A stretch of DNA of 64,000 bases from JACCZR01 sp963844805. GTDB lineage: Bacteria; Actinomycetota; Thermoleophilia; Solirubrobacterales; Thermoleophilaceae. The translations under genes and the position numbers were made by a program. The notes beneath the pieces are model-generated. The model searched no databases. It was not told the DNA's origin and worked only from the letters and a program-made list of their open reading frames with translations. This document shows positions 30,960-39,877 of this stretch, piece after piece. The stretch spans positions 124,001 through 188,000 of the forward strand of contig CAWJPU010000008.1 in assembly GCA_963844805.1 (NCBI GenBank), in the 5' to 3' direction. Each line of letters begins with the position of its first letter. Position 1 is the stretch's first letter.

Positions 30960-31717
30960 GGCGCCGATCTGGGTCACGATCCCCACCTACAACGAGGTCG
31001 ACAGCCTGGAGCCGCTGCTGCGGGCCACGGCTGAAGAGCTCGAACGAGCGGTACCCGGACAGTGGCGGCTGCTGGTGGTCGACGACATGTCTCCCGATGG
31101 CACCGGGGCGCTCTGCGACCGGCTTTCCGAAGAGATGTCCGAGCTCGAGGTGCTGCACCGCGAAGGCAAGCCGGGGCTGGGCCAGGCCTACCTCGCCGGG
31201 TTCCGCCGCGCCGTGGGCGCCGGCGCCGAGCTGGTGATCGTGATGGACGCCGACTTCTCTCACGACCCCCGTCACCTCCCGGCGCTGATCGACGCGAGCG
31301 TGGACCACCACCTGGTGCTCGGCTCGCGCTACGTGGAGGGAGGCCGGATCGTCGAGTGGCCGCGCCTGCGCCGACTGCTGAGCTACGGAGGGTCGGTGTA
31401 CGCACGCAGGGTACTGGGCGTGCACGTGCGCGACCTGACCACGGGGTTTCGCTGCATCCGACGGGAGGTGCTCCAGACCATCGAGCCCTCGTCCCTGCGC
31501 TCCCAAGGCTACGTCTTCAACATCGAGCTGACCTATCGCGCCCTACTGGCGGGCTTCGCGGTCATCGAGCGGCCGATCTGCTTCCGCGACCGGATGGTCG
31601 GGCGTGAGCAAGATGTCGCTCGGCATCGCAGTCGAGGCCCTGTTCCTCCTCCCCAAGCTCCGCCGGGCCCGGCGCAGCTTCGACGCCCGCGCCGTCGAGG
31701 AGACCGCTTCCATCTGA
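30955..31717 (+). CDS. Polyprenol monophosphomannose synthase (DPM1/Ppm1 domain, one frameshift)
   Basis: Transfers mannose (or a similar sugar) from GDP-mannose to polyprenyl phosphate, supplying GT-C enzymes. About 254 residues after bridging a shift near 31603. Hallmarks: VTIPTYNEVDSL, VVDDMSPDGTG, LGQAYLAGFRRA, MDADFSHDPRHLP, LGSRYVEGG and GFRCIRREVL. GTG 30955 has TATCGT 7 bases upstream. The last 156 bases overlap the 3' end of the convergent flippase frame. No membrane helices, as in actinobacterial Ppm1 synthase domains. Confidence 0.9.
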
Positions 31718-33010
31718 GTCCACCGGGACCGGGTGACCGGGATGCCCGGCGCGAATGCCCGAAGCGATCACCCCGAGCGCCAGGGCGACCTCCACGGCCA
31801 GCACACCGAGCGTCACGCCCACCAGATCGGGCCCGATGGCGCCGAGGACGGCGAGCTCCACCACTGCGGCAATCCCCAACATCGCCAAGAAGGCGACCCG
31901 GCGCAGGGCGAGAAGGAACTGCACTGCGAGGTAAACCATCGCGAGCAGGCCCATCGCCAGCGTGAGCCAGGGCAGCGCCGCGGCGCCGTCAGCCAAGCCC
32001 TCGCCGAAGGCGATCTCGAGAACGGGCCGGCCCACCACAGCGAAGGCGGCGGTAAGGCCCAGGCCCAGGGTCCCCGCGACCGCTAGCGCGCGCAGGAACA
32101 CCGGCCGGCCGTCCTCCCCGCGCGCGGTCCGGCGGGTGGCCTCCGGGAGCAGGAACAGGCCGATCCCGATCGCGATCCAGACCAGCGCCTTGGCGGCCAC
32201 CGATACCGCCGCATAGTCGCTGGCCACGTCCTCGCTCGCGACGTTGCGGACCAGGATGACGTCGAGGTTCTGCAGCAGGGCGAACAGCCCGAGCGCCACC
32301 AAGGGCACGGCGGCGGCGCGCAAGACGTCGGCCAGCGGCCGGGCCGCCGCCGCCTCGGCCGCCCCGAGCCGGGCCAGGCGGCGGTTGAGCGGGACGAACA
32401 GGATCAGCGACAGCGCCACCACCGAGGCGCCCTGGCCCAGAAAGGCGCCGGTGGCGTCGAGGCCCAGCGCAACCAGGAAGAACGCGAAGACGAACCTCCC
32501 CGAGGCCTCAAGGACCAAGCTGCCGCCGGCCATGCCGTAGCTGCCGATGCCCTGGAACACGCCACGCTCGATGCACAGCAGGAGCCAGGCGCAGCCCATG
32601 GGAAGAGTCGCGGCCGCAGCCCACTCGAGATGCACTCCGATCAGGCCGGCCAGCGGATGGCGCAGCAGTGCCGCTACGAGGGCCACCACCAGCGTGGTCA
32701 CCACCAGCGTGCGGGCCCAACGGCGAACGTTGGCGGCCAGGGATGGGTCGTGCCCGTCGACCTGGCGGCTGACGTCGCGGGCCACCGCCACCTGCAGTGC
32801 CTGACCCGGTAAGGCGAGGATCAGGAAGGCCGCGGTCAGCGCGATGAGCGAGCCATAACCGTCGGAGCCCAAGACGCGCGCGAACACGACGGTGAACGCG
32901 AGCGAGATACCGTTGGCCGCCATCGCCAGCACGCCGAGGCCCACGGCGCGGCCGGTGTCCGACGACAACGCCGAGGCGCGGAGCCCGGGCAGTCTGGTCA
33001 GGGGATCCAT
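31562..33010 (-). CDS. Polysaccharide flippase (Wzx/MATE-like)
   Basis: 482 residues as read, with 12-14 hydrophobic helices. The start AVGLGVLAMAANGISLAFTVVFARVLGSDGYGSL is the typical Wzx/PST opening. Flips lipid-linked glycan units across the membrane. The last 50 codons, after HPGHPVPVDSDGS, are hydrophilic and antisense to the mannose-synthase gene, so the true end may be earlier (near 31720) if a base is wrong there. ATG 33010 has TAGATT 7 bases upstream; the TAG of that box is the stop codon of the preceding gene. Confidence 0.85.
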   Translation of the reverse strand: MDPLTRLPGLRASALSSDTGRAVGLGVLAMAANGISLAFTVVFARVLGSDGYGSLIALTAAFLILALPGQALQVAVARDVSRQVDGHDPSLAANVRRWARTLVVTTLVVALVAALLRHPLAGLIGVHLEWAAAATLPMGCAWLLLCIERGVFQGIGSYGMAGGSLVLEASGRFVFAFFLVALGLDATGAFLGQGASVVALSLILFVPLNRRLARLGAAEAAAARPLADVLRAAAVPLVALGLFALLQNLDVILVRNVASEDVASDYAAVSVAAKALVWIAIGIGLFLLPEATRRTARGEDGRPVFLRALAVAGTLGLGLTAAFAVVGRPVLEIAFGEGLADGAAALPWLTLAMGLLAMVYLAVQFLLALRRVAFLAMLGIAAVVELAVLGAIGPDLVGVTLGVLAVEVALALGVIASGIRAGHPGHPVPVDSDGSGLLDGAGVEAAPGPAELGEEEQGLDCDAERHLAHARPSGRGSRSAAR

Positions 33011-33020
33011 CGCTGCGAAT

Positions 33021-34505
33021 CTAGAACTGAGCCCGGCGCAGGCGAAGGACCTCGAAGTCGCCGATGCGCCTGTACGACCGGTAGGCCCGCGCGAGATAGC
33101 GGTCGAGGATCCGGACTCCGCTCGATCGGCCCGCGCCGTTGGGCTCGGCCTGGTCGGCCACCGGGCTCAGCCAGCGGACGACGAGCTCCGGACGCGTCCG
33201 GAGCAGATCGGCCACCATCTCGCTCTGGGCCCCCGCGGTGGTCACGACGCCCGGCTGCATCACGTCGTAGCGGGTGGGATTCGGGCGGTCGACCACCACG
33301 TAGACCAGCGGGTCACCCACGCGCACGAGGTCGTGACGCGGGTTGGCCACGAACACCGGCTCGCCCTCGGGCACGCGCGCATCGACCAGCCTGCGTAGCT
33401 CGTTCAACGCGTGCGCCTCGGCGCGCGGAGCGCGCACCCCGTGCTGGCCCTCGACCGCCACCAGCGGCGGCCCGCTGACCAGCTCGAGCCGCTTCTGGTC
33501 GAGCCCCTGGAGGGCCACCAGCGCCAGCGGCAGGGCCAGAGCGACCGCCCAGCCGCGGCGGCCCGCTCGCAACAGCCCGCCGACCGAGGCTCCCAGCAGG
33601 GCTGCCAGCCCGACCTCGAGCGGCAGCCGGTGAAAGCCGTCGACCCGCGCGAGCAGGTACAGCGCGCCGGCGAGCGCGAGCGGCAGCGGCGCCAGCTCGG
33701 CCGGCGAAGGGCGGCGCCGAACCGCCGCGACGGCCCAGAGCGCCAGGCCGCCCAACAGCACGTACGGGAAGAAGTGGTCGAGCAGGCCGTTGGGGTCGAG
33801 ACCGCGCTCGAAGCCGCCGGGCAACGGCAGGCGCTGCAGCCCCTGCTCGTCGAGGGCGAAGCCGAGTGTCTGGTCCCAGAACCGGCCCGGGCCGCCCAGC
33901 ACGACAAAGGGGCCGACCACCACCAGCGCGGTGGCCGCCACCGCCATGCCTACTCGCCCCACGGCGCCTCTGCCTTCCGGCCACGCGGCGATGAGCGCGC
34001 CGGCCGCCGCCGCCAGTCCCAGGTCGATGCGGAAGGCGAGCGCCAGCCCGGCCAGCACGCCGGCCCAGAGCGGCGCGGCGCGCGCGAGCAGCACGGCTCC
34101 GAGGGCCAGCGCCAGGGCGGCCGGGAACGGGGAGGGCAGCGCGAGAATGGACATCGACGCAGCGGCCGCCAGCCAGGCGAGCAGCGCGGGGGCCTCGCCA
34201 TCGGTCTGGCGCCTGGCGACCAGGTAGACGAGCAGGGCGACCCCCGCGTCGAGCAGGACCCGCATTATCCGCCAGGCCAGGAGGTTGGGGCCTAAGGCGA
34301 GGTCCAGTCCTCCCAGCACCAGCGGCTGGGCCGGCCCGTAGTTGAGGTAGAAGTCGTGGTACGGGAGCTCCCCTGATGCCACCCTGGCTCCCGCCTGGAG
34401 CATCAACCCCTCGTCGTGTGGATTCACACCGTCCAGGACCGTGATCGCCGAGAGCAGGGCAGCCGCTGCGAAGAGCAGCGCCAAGTGAATCCAGGGCGCC
34501 CGCAC
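33021..34505 (-). CDS. GT-C-type membrane protein, function unknown
   Basis: Intact 494 residues, about eleven helices. The first exterior loop NPHDEGLMLQAGARVASGELPYHDFYLNYGP has the acidic HDE and the PYHDFYxNYGP motif shared by uncharacterised actinobacterial GT39-like proteins. The C-terminal 130 residues are soluble (AVEGQHGVRAPRAEAHALNE). GTG 34505 lies 8 bases from TAGGCT. It is divergent from the second flippase and tandem with the first, so a role in handling lipid-linked sugars is likely. Confidence 0.72.
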   Translation of the reverse strand: MRAPWIHLALLFAAAALLSAITVLDGVNPHDEGLMLQAGARVASGELPYHDFYLNYGPAQPLVLGGLDLALGPNLLAWRIMRVLLDAGVALLVYLVARRQTDGEAPALLAWLAAAASMSILALPSPFPAALALALGAVLLARAAPLWAGVLAGLALAFRIDLGLAAAAGALIAAWPEGRGAVGRVGMAVAATALVVVGPFVVLGGPGRFWDQTLGFALDEQGLQRLPLPGGFERGLDPNGLLDHFFPYVLLGGLALWAVAAVRRRPSPAELAPLPLALAGALYLLARVDGFHRLPLEVGLAALLGASVGGLLRAGRRGWAVALALPLALVALQGLDQKRLELVSGPPLVAVEGQHGVRAPRAEAHALNELRRLVDARVPEGEPVFVANPRHDLVRVGDPLVYVVVDRPNPTRYDVMQPGVVTTAGAQSEMVADLLRTRPELVVRWLSPVADQAEPNGAGRSSGVRILDRYLARAYRSYRRIGDFEVLRLRRAQF

Positions 34506-34525
34506 GAACTGGCAGCCTAGGGAGC
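34506..34525. promoter_or_regulatory. 20-base bidirectional leaderless promoter
   Basis: CAGCCTA at 34513-34519 gives CAGCCT on the plus strand, 7 bases before GTG 34526, and TAGGCT on the minus strand, 8 bases before GTG 34505. The layout is the same as at 25204-25223: overlapping boxes, 20 bases between start codons, and the plus-strand box starting with C instead of T. Confidence 0.65.
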
Positions 34526-35962
34526 GTGAGCACCTCCGAGGCCCCTCGCCGCACCTCCAACCGGCGCCTCGTCGCGGGCAACACGGCGGTGCAGGTTGCC
34601 GGCAAGGCCGCGATGATGGTGATGGGGGCGGTCTCCATCGCGGTCATCACCCGCTACCTGGGCACCGCCGGCTACGGCCGCTACGCGCTCGCCATCACCT
34701 ACATGCAGCTGTTCGGCGTGCTGGCCGACGTCGGCCTGTTCGCGACGGTGGTGCGGGAGATCAGCAAGCGGCCCGACCGCACCGAGACGCTCGTGGGCAA
34801 CGCGCTCATGCTGCGTGGCCTCTTGTCGCTTGCCGCATTCGGGCTGGGGGCGGGGATCAGCTTCCTCCTCCCTTACGAGCCCGACGTCCGCCTGGCGATA
34901 GTCGCCGCCGCGGCACCGCTCACGCTCGGGCTGCTCAACACGTCGATCGTGGCGGTCTTCCAAGCGCGGCTGGTAATGAGCCGAGCGGTGGCGTCCGACG
35001 TCCTCGGGCGCGCTGTGGCACTTGGTGCGGTGGTGGCGGTGGCCGCGCTGGACCTCGGCTTCTACGCGGTCATCGGGGCGGCGGCCGTGGGCATGTTCGC
35101 AAGCCTCGTGGTCACCTACGCGCTCAGCCGGAGCATCGTGTCGATCCGCCCGCTCGCCGATGTCGCGGTGTGGCGGGCGCTCCTCACCGCCGGCGTGCCA
35201 TTGGGCATCGCCCTCGCCATCAACCAGCTCTACTTCCGCGCGGACACCCTGATCATCTCGCTGTTCCTGCCGGTGTCGGAGGTGGGCCTGTACTCGCTGG
35301 CCTACCGCATCCTGGAGCTGACGGTGGCTCTGGGAACGGTCTTCCTGGCCACCACGTTCCCGCTCATATCGCGCTACGTGCAGGACTCCGACCCGCGCCT
35401 GAACGGGGCCATCCAGAGCTCATGGAACCTCTTTGTTGTGATCGGGGTGCCGCTTGCCGCCGGAGGGGCAATCCTCGCTCCGGGGGTCGTCGAGCTGACG
35501 GCCGGCGAGCACTTCGCGGACGCCGCGCAGCCGCTGGCGATACTTTTCACCGCGGGCGCGCTGGGCTGGGTGAACGGCATCTTCGGCTACGCCCTGATCG
35601 CCAAGGAGCGCCAGATGAGCGCGTTGTGGCTCAACGTCACGGGTCTGGTGATCAACGTGGCGCTGAACCTGGCGCTGGTACCCGTTTTCGGCATAGTGGC
35701 TGCAGCCACCGTGACCGTAGGCTGCGAGTTGCTCATCCTCGCGGGGTCGGTCTACCTCATGCGCCGCAACTTCAGCTTCTTCCCCTCCCCCGGTCCGCTT
35801 CCGGCGGCGCTGGGCGGCACGGCGGCCATGGCCGCCGTGCTCTTACCGCTGCGCGGCGGATCGACGCTGGTCCTGGCGACGCTCGGAGCTGCGGTCTACC
35901 TCGGCATCCTGTTCGCCGTGAGCCCCACGAGCCGGCAGCTCGCCGCCGGCCTTCGGACGTGA
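34526..35962 (+). CDS. Polysaccharide flippase (Wzx/oligosaccharide flippase family)
   Basis: Intact 478 residues, about 14 helices. VAGNTAVQVAGKAAMMVMGAVSIAVITRYLGTAGYGRYALA is the standard opening of the family; FRADTLIISLFLPVSEVGLYSLAYRI is the conserved TM7-8 region. It is the second flippase within 2 kb, suggesting two lipid-linked substrates. It heads a plus-strand operon in which each gene overlaps the next: methyltransferase (GTGA), GT4 (GTGA) and acyltransferase (ATGA). Confidence 0.9.
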   Translation: MSTSEAPRRTSNRRLVAGNTAVQVAGKAAMMVMGAVSIAVITRYLGTAGYGRYALAITYMQLFGVLADVGLFATVVREISKRPDRTETLVGNALMLRGLLSLAAFGLGAGISFLLPYEPDVRLAIVAAAAPLTLGLLNTSIVAVFQARLVMSRAVASDVLGRAVALGAVVAVAALDLGFYAVIGAAAVGMFASLVVTYALSRSIVSIRPLADVAVWRALLTAGVPLGIALAINQLYFRADTLIISLFLPVSEVGLYSLAYRILELTVALGTVFLATTFPLISRYVQDSDPRLNGAIQSSWNLFVVIGVPLAAGGAILAPGVVELTAGEHFADAAQPLAILFTAGALGWVNGIFGYALIAKERQMSALWLNVTGLVINVALNLALVPVFGIVAAATVTVGCELLILAGSVYLMRRNFSFFPSPGPLPAALGGTAAMAAVLLPLRGGSTLVLATLGAAVYLGILFAVSPTSRQLAAGLRT

Positions 35963-36629
35963 CTTCTCGCGGACCGCGCGACAGCCGGACCTTCTACCTC
36001 GGTGAGGAGCCCGACGAACAGGTCGACGCAGCGCTTGTGGAGTTCGCCGCGACCCGGGCCGGGCCAAGGGTCCTGGACTTGGGCTGTGGCCTGGGGGATA
36101 CACGAAGGCGCTGGCCGAGCGCGGCTTCGAGGCCATCGGGCTCGACGTGGAACCGGATTACGTTCGGCGTGCGCGCGAGCACGGCGTGAGCGCAGAGACG
36201 TACGACGGCGGACGGATCCCGCTCGAGGATGACAACGTGGACACGGTGCTCGCCCTCGAGGTGATCGAGCACGTCTCCGATCCGCGCTCCTTCCTGCGCG
36301 AAGCCGAGCGCGTGGCGCGGCGCAATGTGCTGCTGTCCACACCAAACGCAACGCAGGACTTCGGCAGAGTGCCCGTCGAGTTCACCCACATGCTCGACAC
36401 CGACCACAAGCGCGCCTATACCGTCGCCTCGCTCAGGGCGGAGCTGCTTTCGGTGTTCGGCTCCTGCCGCGTTGAGCAGTCAGCACCGGTGGACCGCGGC
36501 CTCGCCGGGCTGGTGCTTCCGCCGGCACTTCGCCCTCTGTACCGAAGCCTGGACCGGGCAGGGCTGATCCGGCCTCATCTGTTCTTCCGGCTGCTGGCCG
36601 AGGCACCCGCGAGAGGCAGGACCCCGTGA
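35959..36629 (+). CDS. Class I SAM-dependent methyltransferase (one frameshift)
   Basis: About 223 residues when a shift near 36096 is bridged, restoring VLDLGCGLGGYTKALAERGFEAIGLDVEPDYV. ALEVIEHVSDPRSFLREAERV and NVLLSTPNAT follow, as in small methyltransferases of glycan loci. GTG 35959 overlaps the flippase TGA. The target is unknown; methylation of a sugar hydroxyl or of the chain end is a reasonable guess. Confidence 0.82.
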
Positions 36630-37993
36630 CCCGGGTCCTGGTCGTGTCCTCCGAGCCGGTGGGCGGCCGGATGGCCGGTCCCGCCATCCGCGCTTGGGAG
36701 CTGGCCCGCGCGCTGTCGGCCTCGTGCGAGGTCACGTTGGCCGCACCCGGCCCGAGCTCGGCCGGTGAAGCCCCTGTCGCCATGCTCGAGGCGGGCCTCG
36801 AGGACTTCGAGCTACTCCGCCAGGCGCTCACCGAGCACGACGTCGTGGTGGCCCAACGCTTGCCCTCCCAGCTCTTGCGTCACATCCGGCGCCTGCCGGT
36901 ACGCTACGTGGCCGACCTCTACAACCCGATCGTCGTGGAGGTGTTGGAGGCCGTCGCCCACGCGGAGAGCGCCAGGGGACCAGCGGCGGTGCATCAGACC
37001 GACCTGACCGCGCTCGCCCAGCTCGCCGCGGCCGACTTCGTGATCTGCGCAAGCGAGAAGCAGCGTGACATGTGGCTGGGCGGGATGGCCCTCACCGGCC
37101 TGCTCGATCCACGCGACTATGCGGGCGATCGGACGTATCGCTCGTTCGTCGATGTGGTGCCCTTCGGGGTGCCCGATCGCCCCCCGCGAGCCACCTCCGG
37201 GCGCTTGAGGGAAATCTGGCCCGCCATCGGGCCCGACGATCCGGTGTTGCTCTGGGGCGGCGGCATCTGGCGCTGGCTGGATGCGCTCACGCCGATCCGC
37301 GCCATGAAGCGCATGGTGGACGCAGGCCGGCCGGTGCACCTGGTGTTCATGGGCGTCGAGCGCCCTCAGCACAGCCCGGGCGAGGTGCCTTCGGCCGCCG
37401 GGCAGGCGATCGAGCTCGCTCGCCGGCTTGGCCTGGAGGGACGCAACGTCCACTTCGGGCGCGGGTGGGTGCCCTACTCCGAGCGGGAGGCGCTGTTGCT
37501 GGACGCCGACCTGGGCATCTCGGCGCACCCCGACCACCTCGAGACGCGCTTCTCCTTTCGCACCCGGATACTCGACTACCTTTGGGCCGGCCTGCCGGTC
37601 GTGACCACCGAGGGAGACTCGGTGGCAGAGCTGGTGGAGGTCGAGGAGTTGGGAGCTACCGTGACAGCCGGGGGGGACGCGGCGTTCGCCGAGGCCTGCG
37701 CGGAGCTGCTCGACGATCCGGCCCGTCGGGACGCTATCCGCGACCGGGCCGTTCGGGTCTGCGAAAGGCTGCGGTGGTCACGCGCAGTCGAGCCGCTGGT
37801 GCGCTTCTGCGCGGAGGCGGGCGAGCGCCCGGCGCCCCGCGGGCGGCGCGTAGCGTTGGCCCTGTCGAGCTTCGGTCAGTACCCGCTCATAGCGGCGGAC
37901 CGCACCCGCCGCGAGGGACTGGCCGAAACCGCCCGCAGCGCTCGGAGACTGGTGGCCCGAGCGCTGCGGCACCGCGATTACGTGGGTAGATGA
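36626..37993 (+). CDS. Family 4-like glycosyltransferase
   Basis: Intact 455 residues, GT-B fold. The opening VLVVSSEPVGGRMAGPAIRAWELARALS is typical of actinobacterial GT4 proteins whose first loop binds the acceptor. The C-terminal half has LLWGGGIWRWLDALTPIRAM, NVHFGRGWVPYSEREALLLDADLGIS and an RTRILDYLWAGLPVVTTEGDSVAELV donor site. GTG 36626 overlaps the preceding stop. Donor sugar unknown. Confidence 0.85.
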   Translation: MTRVLVVSSEPVGGRMAGPAIRAWELARALSASCEVTLAAPGPSSAGEAPVAMLEAGLEDFELLRQALTEHDVVVAQRLPSQLLRHIRRLPVRYVADLYNPIVVEVLEAVAHAESARGPAAVHQTDLTALAQLAAADFVICASEKQRDMWLGGMALTGLLDPRDYAGDRTYRSFVDVVPFGVPDRPPRATSGRLREIWPAIGPDDPVLLWGGGIWRWLDALTPIRAMKRMVDAGRPVHLVFMGVERPQHSPGEVPSAAGQAIELARRLGLEGRNVHFGRGWVPYSEREALLLDADLGISAHPDHLETRFSFRTRILDYLWAGLPVVTTEGDSVAELVEVEELGATVTAGGDAAFAEACAELLDDPARRDAIRDRAVRVCERLRWSRAVEPLVRFCAEAGERPAPRGRRVALALSSFGQYPLIAADRTRREGLAETARSARRLVARALRHRDYVGR

Positions 37994-39183
37994 ACGCCCG
38001 CGCGACCCGCTTTCCGCATTTCGACTCGCTGCGGGCCATCGGAGCGCTGGCGATCTTCGGCACCCACGCTTACTTCACGCTTCGCAACAACGCTCCCGGT
38101 CCGCTGCGGCCGTACGCCGCCCGGCTGGAGGTCGGCGTCTACATCTTCTTTGTGATCTCCGGGTTTCTGCTCTATCGACCGTTTGCGCGCGCGCGCCTGA
38201 GCGGCGTGCCGGGACCCTCGATCGGGGCGTACGCTTGGCGACGGCTGCTGAGAATCGGCCCCGCCTACTGGGTCGCCCTGACCATCATCGCGCTCTGGAT
38301 CGGTGAGCGGTACGTGTTCGAGCTACGGAACGCGGTGTGGCTCTACCCCTTTGCCCAGTCCTACCGTCCCGGGCTAGCCGTGGGGGGGCTTTCCCAAGCC
38401 TGGAGCTTAAGCGTCGAGGCCGCGTTCTACGTGATGCTTCCGGTGTACGCCCTCGCCCTGCGCGCTCTTCCCCTTTCGAGCGGGGCCGCACGATTGCGCG
38501 CCGAGCTCGCCGGGGTCGCCGGCCTGGCGATCGCGGGCTTTGCCTTCACGACCTTCGCCTCGGCCAAGGGCTACACCAGCGCGGGCCTCGAGCGCATCCC
38601 CCTTCACCTCACCCTGCCCTGCTACCTCCAGGTCTTCGCCGGCGGCATGGGCCTCGCCGTAGTGAGCGTGTGGTATCAGGAACGCGAGCCGACGGGGTGG
38701 ATCCGGGGCCTCGACCGCTTCCCGGGGGTCGCGTGGGGCGTCGCGCTGCTGGCCTTCTGGGTGGTGAGCACCCAGCTCGGGCTCGACGGCCGGGCCGAGG
38801 AGCGCCCGGGCACGGGCGTCTGGGTCATCCGCAGCGCACTGTATGCGCTAATCGGCCTCGCCGTCGTGATCCCGGCGGTCTTCGGCGACCAGACCCGGGG
38901 ACTCGTGCGCCGGCTGCTGGCCAACCGGGTCCTCATGTGGATAGGCCTCGTGTCGTACTCGCTGTTCCTTTACCACCTCGCGGTGCTCTTCGAGGTCGAT
39001 GGCTGGGACATTCCGGCGAAGTGGCCGGTGTCACTGGGCCTCGCGCTCGCCGTCGCCGCGGTGAGCTACTACTGCGTGGAACGGCCCGCGATGACCCTCA
39101 AGCGGTGGGTGCCAAAGACCCCGGAGCCCTTCGCCGACGAGGCGACCGAGGAGCAGGCTCCTCCGGCGCCCGCGCGCGTTTGA
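37990..39183 (+). CDS. Acyltransferase family 3 membrane protein (OafA-like)
   Basis: Intact 397 residues with about ten helices. The family motif FDSLRAIGALAIFGTHAYF carries the catalytic-type His; YIFFVISGFLLYRPF, RRLLRIGPAYWVAL and SLSVEAAFYVMLPVY follow in order. These enzymes put acetyl or other acyl groups on surface sugars using cytosolic acyl-CoA. ATG 37990 overlaps the GT4 stop as ATGA. Last gene of the operon that starts with the flippase. Confidence 0.9.
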   Translation: MNARATRFPHFDSLRAIGALAIFGTHAYFTLRNNAPGPLRPYAARLEVGVYIFFVISGFLLYRPFARARLSGVPGPSIGAYAWRRLLRIGPAYWVALTIIALWIGERYVFELRNAVWLYPFAQSYRPGLAVGGLSQAWSLSVEAAFYVMLPVYALALRALPLSSGAARLRAELAGVAGLAIAGFAFTTFASAKGYTSAGLERIPLHLTLPCYLQVFAGGMGLAVVSVWYQEREPTGWIRGLDRFPGVAWGVALLAFWVVSTQLGLDGRAEERPGTGVWVIRSALYALIGLAVVIPAVFGDQTRGLVRRLLANRVLMWIGLVSYSLFLYHLAVLFEVDGWDIPAKWPVSLGLALAVAAVSYYCVERPAMTLKRWVPKTPEPFADEATEEQAPPAPARV

Positions 39184-39201
39184 GCCGCCTTGCGGGAAGC
39201 C

Positions 39202-39217
39202 GTGAATCGTGGTTCAC
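39202..39217. promoter_or_regulatory. Inverted repeat, candidate TetR operator
   Basis: GTGAATCGTGGTTCAC has 14 of 16 symmetric positions and lies 15 bases before the tetR ATG. It fits autoregulation by the TetR protein, which would also control the overlapping acyl-CoA dehydrogenase and hydratase genes. Confidence 0.6.
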
Positions 39218-39232
39218 TTCTTGGACCGCGCA

Positions 39233-39877
39233 ATGCCCTACCGGCCAACCGAGAAGACCCAGCGCCGCCAGGAGGAGGCCCGCGAGGCCATCGTCGACGC
39301 CGCGCTCGCCCAGGTGGCCGAGGGCGGCTACGCCTCCGCGAGCGTGCAGGTGGTGGCCGGGCGCGCCGGTGTGGCCACCGGCAGCGTCTACCGCCACTTC
39401 GGCTCGAAGGCCGAGCTGTTCGCCGAGGTCTTCCGCCGCGCCGCGAACCGCGAGCTCGCGGTGGTCGAGCGCACGGTCGCCGAGACCGGCGGCAGCACGC
39501 TGGAGCGAATCGCCGCCGCGGCCGAGGCCTTCGCCCGCCGCGCGCTGGCCGGCAAGCGGCTGGCCTGGTCGCAGCTGGCCGAGCCCGTGGACCCCGCAGT
39601 CGAGGCCGAGCGGCTCGTGCTGCGGCGCGGCTACCGCGACGCCTTCGCCCGGACCCTCGACGAGGGCGTGGCCGCCGGCGAGCTCCCGCCCCACGACACC
39701 GCCACGGTGGCCGCCGCGCTGGTCGGCGCCCTGGGCGAAGCGCTGGTCGGCCCCCTGGCCGACCCCTCCCCCGGCGACCACGACCGGCTCGTGGTCACCC
39801 TGGTCAAGCTCTGCACCGACGCCGTACCCACCAACGAGGAGGCCCCACATGGCCGTCGCCTGGCGCGCGCAGCCTGA
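39233..39877 (+). CDS. TetR-family transcriptional regulator
   Basis: Intact 214 residues. The N-terminal helix-turn-helix is ASASVQVVAGRAGVATGSVYRHFGSKAELFAEVF; the helical ligand-binding domain follows. ATG 39233 is preferred over GTG 39209 because the earlier codon lies inside the palindrome at 39202-39217. The end overlaps the start of the aidB-like gene by 29 bases, so the three genes form one operon and the ligand may be an acyl-CoA. Confidence 0.9.
   Translation: MPYRPTEKTQRRQEEAREAIVDAALAQVAEGGYASASVQVVAGRAGVATGSVYRHFGSKAELFAEVFRRAANRELAVVERTVAETGGSTLERIAAAAEAFARRALAGKRLAWSQLAEPVDPAVEAERLVLRRGYRDAFARTLDEGVAAGELPPHDTATVAAALVGALGEALVGPLADPSPGDHDRLVVTLVKLCTDAVPTNEEAPHGRRLARAA

Noticed and set aside
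31562..31717. Overlap of the flippase C-terminus with the mannose-synthase gene as a functional antisense coding region
   Set aside because: The overlapping residues are hydrophilic and unlike flippase ends, so an indel near 31720 is more likely.
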